Below are positions 6,908 to 12,473 of a DNA stretch of 12,473 bases, one piece after another. Origin of the DNA: Nitrososphaerales archaeon (lineage in GTDB: Archaea > Thermoproteota > Nitrososphaeria > Nitrososphaerales > Gagatemarchaeaceae). The notes under the pieces were generated by a model that did not search any database, was not told the origin of the DNA, and worked only from the letters and a program-made list of their open reading frames with translations. Within the stretch, counting starts at the first letter, position 1. The number at the start of each line of letters is the position of its first letter. The position numbers and the translations under genes were made by a program. The DNA is taken from positions 1 to 12,473 of the forward strand of contig JASHVX010000010.1 in assembly GCA_030044375.1 (NCBI GenBank). Direction: 5' to 3'.

Positions 6908-7504
6908 ATGAGCAACCCAGCGGAGGACACACTGGAGAAGGTCTCCGGCGAATTCGAAGCCGAGATGCTCTCCGAGCTCCAGGCAGGCCGGGATCAGGCG
7001 TTGTCGGCGCTCGAGGCCGCAAAGCGAGAGACGAGGGCCGAGGTCGCCAAGGTCCTCGAAGCGGGCGCCAAGCAGGCAGAGGCACTGAAGCGGCAGATCA
7101 TAGGAGCCGCGGAGCTGGAGGCGCGCAACTCCCAGTTGAAGGCTGTAGAGAGCGCGGTCGTCGACGTCTTCGAGGCCGCGACCAGAGAGCTCCGGGAGGG
7201 CGCCGGAGCCAGGTACGAGAAGGCGCTCGCAGGCCTCGTCGACGAAGGAGTCGGGATCATAGGGCCGAAGTCAAGGGTCTACTGCCGGAGCAAGGACCGC
7301 AAGGCCGTTTCGGCCGCGCTCCGCGGCCACGGTGAGGGCCAGTCCAAACCGGTCCTCGAAGAGAAGGAGATCGAAACGATAGGAGGTGTTGTCATGACGT
7401 CGGCCGACGGGTCGGTAAGGTTCGACAACACCTTCGAGGCCAGGCTCGAAAGGATGAGGCCGACGCTCCGCATGCAGGCCTCGGCCATCCTGACTGGAAC
7501 CTAG
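6908..7504 (+). CDS. atpE: A-type ATP synthase subunit E (peripheral stalk)
   Basis: This 198-residue protein has the normal length and two-part form of subunit E. A long N-terminal helix (about 1-95, Ala/Glu/Lys/Arg-rich) pairs with subunit H. A globular C-terminal domain contains IGGVVMTSADGSVRFDNTFE (about 156-175) followed by ARLERMRP, the family signature. The domain contacts the top of the A3B3 head. ATG 6908 starts seven bases after subunit F; the ribosome binding site is weak (GGGAG at 6890-6894 is rather far). A 70-base gap with its own promoter follows before atpA. Confidence 0.92.
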   Translation: MSNPAEDTLEKVSGEFEAEMLSELQAGRDQALSALEAAKRETRAEVAKVLEAGAKQAEALKRQIIGAAELEARNSQLKAVESAVVDVFEAATRELREGAGARYEKALAGLVDEGVGIIGPKSRVYCRSKDRKAVSAALRGHGEGQSKPVLEEKEIETIGGVVMTSADGSVRFDNTFEARLERMRPTLRMQASAILTGT

Positions 7505-7519
7505 AAACTCGAGCCGGAC

Positions 7520-7530
7520 CGGTGACACCG
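7520..7530 (+). repeat. 11-bp inverted repeat upstream of the atpA TATA box
   Basis: CGGTG-A-CACCG is a perfect dyad with a one-base centre, six bases before the AT-rich element. It has the same 5-1-5 geometry as the dyad at the lysW promoter, though a different sequence. It may be a regulator site. Confidence 0.35.
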
Positions 7531-7536
7531 ACCAAG

Positions 7537-7544
7537 AATTATAA
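7537..7544 (+). promoter_or_regulatory. Internal TATA-box promoter for atpA-atpB-atpD
   Basis: AATTATAA in the gap between atpE and atpA is a good archaeal TATA box. The predicted transcription start is near 7567, only about eight bases before the TTG start of atpA, so the transcript would be nearly leaderless. No purine-rich ribosome binding site is visible. Confidence 0.55.
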
Positions 7545-7546
7545 GC

Positions 7547-7560
7547 CCTCTCGCGAGAGG
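7547..7560 (+). repeat. 14-bp perfect palindrome between TATA box and start of atpA
   Basis: CCTCTCGCGAGAGG is fully self-complementary and lies between the TATA box and the expected transcription start, where a bound repressor would block polymerase. It would be at most marginally inside the transcript, so an operator is more likely than an RNA hairpin. Confidence 0.5.
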
Positions 7561-7574
7561 TCGCCCAATTCGCT

Positions 7575-10500
7575 TTGGCAGTCAAGGGACGCATCGAGTG
7601 GATTTCAGGTCCCGCGGTCAAGGCTTCCGGGATGTCCGCCGCGAAGATGTACGAGGTGACGCAGGTCGGCGAGGAGAAGCTCGTCGGCGAGGTCATAAAG
7701 CTCACGGGCGACATCGCATTCGTCCAGGTCTACGAGTCTACGAGCGGACTCCGACCAGGAGAGCCTGTCCTCGGGACCGGTCAGCCATTGTCGACGACGC
7801 TCGGCCCTGGCATGATAGGGACCATCTACGACGGCCTGCAGAGGCCTCTTGACGTCATAGCGAAGAAGGCAGGCGCGTTCATCACAAGGGGCGTCTCGGC
7901 GAACTCCATCCCGTTCGACAAGGAGTGGGCTTTCACGCCTTCCGTGAAGAAGGGGGACGACATCGAGGGCGGAAGCATAATCGGCACCGTCCCAGAGACG
8001 CCGCTCATAGAGCACAGGGTGCTCGCTCCGCCGGCAGTTCCAAAGGCGAAGGTCAAGGAAGTGAAGAAGGCAGGGAACTACAGGATAGACGAGACAGTGG
8101 TCGAAGCCGAAGACAAGGCCGGTAAGAAGTACGAGCTGATGCTCCACCACAGGTGGCCCGTCAGGACTCCAAGGCCGATACGCGAGAGGCTCGACCCTGA
8201 GATTCCGCTAATGACAGGTCAGAGGGTCTTGGACTCGTTCTTCCCGATGGCCAAGGGGGGGACCGGTGCGATCCCCGGCGCCTTCGGGACTGGTAAGTGC
8301 GTCCCAGCTGGCACCCCGGTGATGCTCTCCGACGGTCACCTCGTCCCCATCGAGGAGCTCTATGCGACCTTCGCTGGCCCGGAGGACGACGCTGGCGGAG
8401 AGTCGTTCATCCCGGCAAGGGGGGTCGCCATCATGGCCTTCGACGGGTCCTCGATGGTAGAGCAGGAGATATCGCACGTCTACAGAGGCAGGACCGGCAG
8501 TCTCGTCAACATCCGCACGTCGAGCGGCAGGTCGACGACCATCACGCCCGCTCACAAGCTGTTCCGTTTCAGGTCCGACGGCAGGTTCGAGGAGACGCCT
8601 GCCGCCGAGTTGAGCGTCGGCGACTACATCGCCCTCCCTAGGAGAATCTCGATTAGAGGGGCGCTCCAAGCGATAGACCCGTACTCGGTCGAAGGGCGGG
8701 TGACGGAGGCCCAGGTCATAGACGCGGTCAGAGAGACGATACGCCGACAAGCGAAGGTCCATGGGTCGATCAAAGCACTCTCCCACGCGCTGGGAATCTC
8801 GGAAGTCGTGGTCCGCGGCTACCTCAACGGCCCCAACAGGCCCTCGACCTCGTTCGTTTCGAAGATCTACGAATCGGCCGGCTTGGAGAGGCCAACGCTC
8901 TCCTCGGTCGGAACTGAAAGGAGCAGTGGCAGCGTGAGGATGCCTGCGGAGATGAACGAGGACTTCGCCGAGTTCCTCGGCCTGCTGCTCTCAGACGGGA
9001 TGGTCGCCGGAAGGGAGGTCCGCTTCTTCAACAACGACCCACAGCTCTTGCGGCGGTTCGGTTCGCTCACAGAGACGCTCTTCGGCCTCAAGGCGGTGCC
9101 AAAGCGCTTCAACACGGTAGACGGGCTATCTGTCAGGAGCGTCGTCGTCATACGTCTGCTCAGGAAACTAGGCTTCCCGGCAGGCCACAAGTCCCGCACA
9201 GCCATCGTGCCCTCGGCCATCATGAGGTCTCCAGACGCCGTCATCGGAGCTTTCATCCGAGGCTACTACATGGGCGACGGCTCATTCAGCCAAGGGACTC
9301 TCGAGATAGCATCCGAGTCGCCGGTCCTCATTGACGGGATGTGCTATCTTCTCAGCCGGCTGGGAGTCCTCTATTCGATAATGGGAGGGAAGCGCAGCGG
9401 TCGTAGGCTTATCGTAAGCAGTGTCAAGGAGCTGCGAAACTTCCTAGAGAGGACGGGAGTGCAACACGCATACGGAGGAGCCAGAAAAGTATCTTCGATC
9501 GTAGACCACGCTTCGAAAGACTGGACAAGCCAGACACGAGACGTCGTCCCGCTGGACGCCAACCTCCTCAGGTCAGGGTTCAACCCAAGGGATGTGGAGA
9601 ACTATGTCCGTGGCGGGGAAAGGCTAGGCATCTCGAAGTTCCAGGAACTGGTCAGGCTCGGCGGGCGGTCAGAAGCCATCGCAGGAAGGATGGCTGAGCT
9701 TGCGCAGGCCCTCGAAGTCGTCTTCGTTGACAGGATAGAACAGGCAGAGGTCCTCGAAGGCGCGCAGACGGTCTACGACATAACCGTGCCAGATTACCAC
9801 AACTTCGTCGGAGGCTACCAGCCGATTCTTCTGCACAACACCGTCACCCTACACAGCGTGGCAAAGTGGGCTGACGCGAAGGTCGTCTTCCACATAGGCT
9901 GCGGCGAGAGAGGCAACGAGATGACCGAGGTCCTCGTCGAGTTCCCTGAGCTGATAGACCCGAAGAGCGGCCGCCCCCTCATGGAGAGGACCATCCTGAT
10001 CGCGAACGTCAGCAACATGCCCGTAGCCGCGAGGGAGGCTAGCATCTACACTGGGGTCACCATGGCCGAGTACTACAGGGACATGGGCTACGACACCGTG
10101 CTCGTCGCTGACTCGACAAGCCGCTGGGCAGAAGCCCTGCGCGAGATAAGCGGAAGGCTCGAAGAGATGCCCGCAGAGGAGGGTTACCCGTCATACCTGG
10201 CTTCCAGGCTCGCCGAGTTCTACGAGCGGGCAGGCAGGGTCGACCTCATAGGGACGCCTTCGAGGACAGGCTCCATAACACTGATTGGCGCGGTGTCTCC
10301 GGCCGGCGGCGACTTCACGGAGCCGGTGACGTCTCAGACGATCAGGTTCGTCAGGACCTTCTGGTCGCTCGACGCCAGGCTCGCGTACTCGCGGCACTAT
10401 CCTTCCATCAACTGGATGAGCTCCTACTCTGGCTACATCGAGTCGGTCAGCAAGTGGTGGAACGAGAGGGTCGACAAGGAGTGGCTCAGCATAAGGGCCG

Positions 10501-10904
10501 ACGCCTATTCCATCTTGCAGCGCGAGGACGCCCTGAAAGAGATAGTCAGGCTCCTAGGGCCCGAAGCGCTCCCAGACGAGGAGAAGCTGATACTGGACGT
10601 CGCGAGGATGATTCAGATAGGGTTCCTGCAGCAGAACGCGTACGACGACACCGACGCCTACTGCAGCCCACAGAAGCAGTTCATGATGATGAGGATGTTC
10701 GTCCAGTACCACGAGGAGGCCCTGAGGGCGCTGAGGGGAGGCGTGCCCCTGGCGAAGATACGCGGGATGCAGGTCATAGCGCCGATGCTCAGGGCGAAGT
10801 TCGCCATCAAGAGCGAAGACCTCGGCAAGCTGGAGGCGCTCGGCAAGCAGATGATGGACGAGTTCTCAAGCCTATCGAAGCCCATTGAGGCGGCCGCCAC
10901 ATGA
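7575..10904 (+). CDS. atpA: A-type ATP synthase catalytic subunit A, intein-containing precursor
   Basis: This 1109-codon frame encodes the catalytic A subunit split by an intein; removing 514 residues leaves 595, normal for the family. The N-extein (1-241) has the beta-barrel opening ([16 protein letters not shown]), the [13 protein letters not shown] segment, the A-subunit-specific non-homologous region (about 115-190) and the first part of Walker A, GAFGTGK. The C-extein resumes with Thr ([10 protein letters not shown]), so the spliced P-loop reads GAFGTGKT. Further on are [13 protein letters not shown], the Walker B region [16 protein letters not shown] (Asp near residue 332 of the spliced protein) and [19 protein letters not shown]. 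The start is TTG 7575: conserved sequence begins just downstream and the next in-frame ATG would lose it. The stop overlaps atpB as ATGA. The intein needs to splice for ATP hydrolysis or synthesis. Confidence 0.96.
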   Translation: MAVKGRIEWISGPAVKASGMSAAKMYEVTQVGEEKLVGEVIKLTGDIAFVQVYESTSGLRPGEPVLGTGQPLSTTLGPGMIGTIYDGLQRPLDVIAKKAGAFITRGVSANSIPFDKEWAFTPSVKKGDDIEGGSIIGTVPETPLIEHRVLAPPAVPKAKVKEVKKAGNYRIDETVVEAEDKAGKKYELMLHHRWPVRTPRPIRERLDPEIPLMTGQRVLDSFFPMAKGGTGAIPGAFGTGKCVPAGTPVMLSDGHLVPIEELYATFAGPEDDAGGESFIPARGVAIMAFDGSSMVEQEISHVYRGRTGSLVNIRTSSGRSTTITPAHKLFRFRSDGRFEETPAAELSVGDYIALPRRISIRGALQAIDPYSVEGRVTEAQVIDAVRETIRRQAKVHGSIKALSHALGISEVVVRGYLNGPNRPSTSFVSKIYESAGLERPTLSSVGTERSSGSVRMPAEMNEDFAEFLGLLLSDGMVAGREVRFFNNDPQLLRRFGSLTETLFGLKAVPKRFNTVDGLSVRSVVVIRLLRKLGFPAGHKSRTAIVPSAIMRSPDAVIGAFIRGYYMGDGSFSQGTLEIASESPVLIDGMCYLLSRLGVLYSIMGGKRSGRRLIVSSVKELRNFLERTGVQHAYGGARKVSSIVDHASKDWTSQTRDVVPLDANLLRSGFNPRDVENYVRGGERLGISKFQELVRLGGRSEAIAGRMAELAQALEVVFVDRIEQAEVLEGAQTVYDITVPDYHNFVGGYQPILLHNTVTLHSVAKWADAKVVFHIGCGERGNEMTEVLVEFPELIDPKSGRPLMERTILIANVSNMPVAAREASIYTGVTMAEYYRDMGYDTVLVADSTSRWAEALREISGRLEEMPAEEGYPSYLASRLAEFYERAGRVDLIGTPSRTGSITLIGAVSPAGGDFTEPVTSQTIRFVRTFWSLDARLAYSRHYPSINWMSSYSGYIESVSKWWNERVDKEWLSIRADAYSILQREDALKEIVRLLGPEALPDEEKLILDVARMIQIGFLQQNAYDDTDAYCSPQKQFMMMRMFVQYHEEALRALRGGVPLAKIRGMQVIAPMLRAKFAIKSEDLGKLEALGKQMMDEFSSLSKPIEAAAT
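8298..9839 (+). mobile_element. 514-residue intein with LAGLIDADG homing endonuclease in the AtpA P-loop (VMA-b type site)
   Basis: The insert begins at Cys242 of the precursor (intein Cys1) and ends at an Asn, before extein Thr+1. Splicing blocks: [15 protein letters not shown] (1-14); [11 protein letters not shown] (77-86, with the T-x-x-H pair Thr83/His86); [16 protein letters not shown] (492-506); G, PILLHN (509-514), with penultimate His and terminal Asn. The endonuclease lies at about 220-395. Its first LAGLIDADG-like motif is FLGLLLSDG (Asp233); a block D-like [16 protein letters not shown] follows (290-305), then the second motif [12 protein letters not shown] (Asp327). All key residues for splicing and both acidic residues for cleavage are present, so splicing and homing are predicted to be intact. 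The site, between Lys and Thr of Walker A, is where Thermoplasma and Pyrococcus VMA inteins sit; those I recall are shorter (about 170-380 residues). Confidence 0.95.
8706..8882 (+). other. Putative helix-turn-helix segment inside the intein
   Basis: Intein residues 137-195, between the first splicing half and the endonuclease, look like a small helical DNA-binding domain. A helix [20 protein letters not shown] precedes [20 protein letters not shown], which reads as a helix-turn-helix resembling XRE-like motifs. [18 protein letters not shown] completes it. It could add sequence recognition to the homing endonuclease. The call is by eye only. Confidence 0.5.
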
Positions 10905-12313
10905 GCCGGTCTTCATCTGGGCTGGAATACAGCAAGGTAGCCGAGATCAGGGGACCGCTGCTCGTCGTCGACGGAGTTGACAAGGCCGCCTTCGACGAAC
11001 TTGTCGAGATCGAGGACAGCGAGGGGAAGAGGAGGCTCGCAAGGGTGCTCGAGACAGGGTTCGGCAAGGCCGTCGTCCAGGTCTTCGAAGGCACCTCCGG
11101 CCTATCGGTGAGCGGGACGAAGGCTCGCTTCCTCGGCAGGACGATGCAGCTTCCGGTCTCAGACCAGCTCCTTGGAAGGGTCTTCGATGGCCTCGGCAGG
11201 CCGCTCGACGGGCTCCCTGAACCCGTCGCGAAGAGCTTCCTCGACGTGAACGGCGCGCCTCTGAACCCAGAGAGGAGGGAGTATCCCACCGACCTGATCC
11301 AGACGGGCGTCTCCGTCATCGACGGAATGCTGACGCTCGTCAGGGGCCAGAAGCTCCCGATCTTCTCGGGCGCGGGGATGCCCCACAACAGGCTCGCGGC
11401 CCAGGTCGCGAGGCAGGCCACTGTGGTGGGCGAAGGCGAGGAGTTCGCCGTCGTGTTCGCCGCGGTCGGCGTGTCGAGCAGCGACGCCACCTTCTTCCAG
11501 AGGACGCTGGCCGAGTCGGGCGCCATCAGGAGGAGCATCCTCTACCTAAACTTGGCCGACGACCCGGCCATCGAGAGGATCATCACGCCGCGCGTAGCCC
11601 TGACAGCGGCCGAGTATCTGGCCTTCGAGCTCCACATGCACGTGCTGGTCATAATCACGGACATCACCAACTACTGCGAAGCGCTCAGAGAGATATCGGC
11701 CGCGCGAGAGGAGGTTCCCGGAAGGAAGGGCTTCCCCGGGTACCTTTACACCGACCTCGCCATGAACTACGAGAGGGCGGGCAGGATCAAAGGGATGAAG
11801 GGGAGCATCACACAGATGCCTATGCTGACCATGCCCAGCGACGACGTCACCCACCCGATACCCGACCTGACGGGCTACATCACCGAGGGCCAGGTCTTCC
11901 TCTCTCGCGAGCTCTTCAGGAAGGGCATCTACCCTCCCGTCTACGTCCTCTCCAGCCTCAGCAGGCTGATGGGCCCCGCGCTGGGCCACGTCATCAAGGA
12001 AGGCAAGGCGCGCCCCGACCACCAGCAGGTCGGCAACCAGCTCTACAACGCCTACGCGAGGGCCATCGAGCTCCGCGCGCTCGCAGAGATCGTGGGCAAG
12101 TCGGGCCTCACAGGCTCTGACCTCAAGTACATCACCTTCGGCGACGAGTTCGAGCAGAAGTTCCTCAACCAGGGGTACGACGAGAACAGGACCTTCGAGG
12201 ACACGCTCAGGATAGCGTGGGAGACGCTCTCCATCCTCCCCCAGAGCGAGCTCACCAACATCAAGGAAGAGTTCATCCAGAAGTACTACGTGAAAGACAG
12301 ACAGGCAGGCTGA
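10901..12313 (+). CDS. atpB: A-type ATP synthase regulatory subunit B (non-catalytic)
   Basis: This 470-residue protein alternates with subunit A in the A3B3 head and carries the non-catalytic nucleotide sites. The opening [18 protein letters not shown] (10-27) is the beta-barrel domain, followed by [16 protein letters not shown] and [13 protein letters not shown] (92-104). At the Walker A place it has [13 protein letters not shown] (156-168), which lacks GKT as expected for B. Other signatures are [32 protein letters not shown], and [14 protein letters not shown] followed by [19 protein letters not shown] 10901 overlaps the atpA stop, with GAGG ten bases upstream. The length is normal and no insert is present. 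Confidence 0.97.
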   Translation: MSRSSSGLEYSKVAEIRGPLLVVDGVDKAAFDELVEIEDSEGKRRLARVLETGFGKAVVQVFEGTSGLSVSGTKARFLGRTMQLPVSDQLLGRVFDGLGRPLDGLPEPVAKSFLDVNGAPLNPERREYPTDLIQTGVSVIDGMLTLVRGQKLPIFSGAGMPHNRLAAQVARQATVVGEGEEFAVVFAAVGVSSSDATFFQRTLAESGAIRRSILYLNLADDPAIERIITPRVALTAAEYLAFELHMHVLVIITDITNYCEALREISAAREEVPGRKGFPGYLYTDLAMNYERAGRIKGMKGSITQMPMLTMPSDDVTHPIPDLTGYITEGQVFLSRELFRKGIYPPVYVLSSLSRLMGPALGHVIKEGKARPDHQQVGNQLYNAYARAIELRALAEIVGKSGLTGSDLKYITFGDEFEQKFLNQGYDENRTFEDTLRIAWETLSILPQSELTNIKEEFIQKYYVKDRQAG

Positions 12314-12323
12314 AGGGAGACAG

Positions 12324-12473
12324 ATGTCGGTAGCCTCAGGCTCGAACGTCCTCCCGACGAAGATCGAGCTCATCAGCACTCGCAGGCGACTTCAGACCGC
12401 CGTGAGGGTCAAGAACGTCCTCGACGACAAGCGCGACGTCCCCCTCAAGCGCCTCGACGAGATGATCCAGCAG
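12324..12473 (+). CDS. atpD: A-type ATP synthase subunit D, 3' end beyond the window
   Basis: The first 50 codons of subunit D, the coiled-coil rotor shaft in the A3B3 head. The opening NVLPTKIELISTRRRLQTAV matches the family's V-x-PTK-x-x-L start. The helix then continues as VKNVLDDKRDVPLKRLDEM to the window edge. ATG 12324 follows the atpB stop by ten bases, with GGGAG at 12315-12319 as ribosome binding site. The frame is open to the last base. Confidence 0.9.
   Translation, partial: MSVASGSNVLPTKIELISTRRRLQTAVRVKNVLDDKRDVPLKRLDEMIQQ

Noticed and set aside
7547..7560. The 14-bp palindrome as a transcription terminator of atpE
   Set aside because: No T-run follows it, it has no loop, and it sits downstream of a TATA box close to the next start. 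An operator is a better reading.
8298..9839. A group I or group II intron, or an inserted separate gene, in atpA
   Set aside because: The reading frame continues across both borders and the insert carries all protein-splicing blocks with Cys1, terminal HN and Thr+1, so it is an intein.
10901..12313. Loss of function in atpB, because its P-loop region lacks GKT
   Set aside because: [13 protein letters not shown] at this position is normal for the non-catalytic B subunit of A-type ATP synthases.
11546..12379. Long minus-strand open frames opposite atpB (and opposite other genes)
   Set aside because: They are complementary shadows of well-supported genes and their translations resemble no protein family I know.

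Overview
The window is archaeal chromosomal DNA, GC-rich, with every recognisable gene on the + strand and genes packed with 4-base ATGA/GTGA overlaps or very short gaps. The LysW-carrier route to lysine/arginine, an Lrp/AsnC regulator, an archaeal A-type ATP synthase and TATA-box promoters with short leaders all point to Archaea. The regulator-lysW-lysX order resembles the Sulfolobus lysYZMWXJK cluster, so a TACK-type archaeon, perhaps a GC-rich relative of the Nitrososphaeria, is my best guess. That placement is inference, not something the sequence proves.

Region 1 (1-4038): the 3' part of an ATP-grasp LysW ligase (probably the glutamate-specific ArgX type), then lysY/argC (reductase), lysZ/argB (kinase), lysJ/argD (aminotransferase) and a LysM-like Lrp regulator, apparently co-transcribed. 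Region 2 (4039-6234): a promoter with a dyad over its upstream edge, lysW (carrier protein ending in EDWGE), a second ligase (lysX) and lysK/argE (carboxypeptidase). Substrate is attached to the C-terminal Glu of LysW by one of two dedicated ligases, phosphorylated by LysZ, reduced by LysY, aminated by LysJ and released by LysK. With two different ligases, the set probably makes both lysine and ornithine/arginine.

Region 3 (6235-12473): a new promoter and A-type ATP synthase genes in the order H-F-E-[promoter]-A-B-D, with D cut by the window edge. Subunits I, K and C are not between these genes. The catalytic subunit gene atpA is interrupted in frame by a 514-residue intein placed between the Lys and Thr of the Walker A P-loop. 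It has complete splicing blocks, a two-motif LAGLIDADG homing endonuclease with both acidic residues, and an extra putative helix-turn-helix segment.

Most notable points: (i) the intein and its extra DNA-binding-like domain; (ii) lysX has no ATG, GTG or TTG at its conserved N-terminus, but an ACG with a well-placed ribosome binding site; (iii) perfect palindromes flank the internal atpA TATA box and overlap the lysW promoter. No tRNA, rRNA, CRISPR array or insertion sequence was seen, and no gene-free stretch exceeds about 70 bases.
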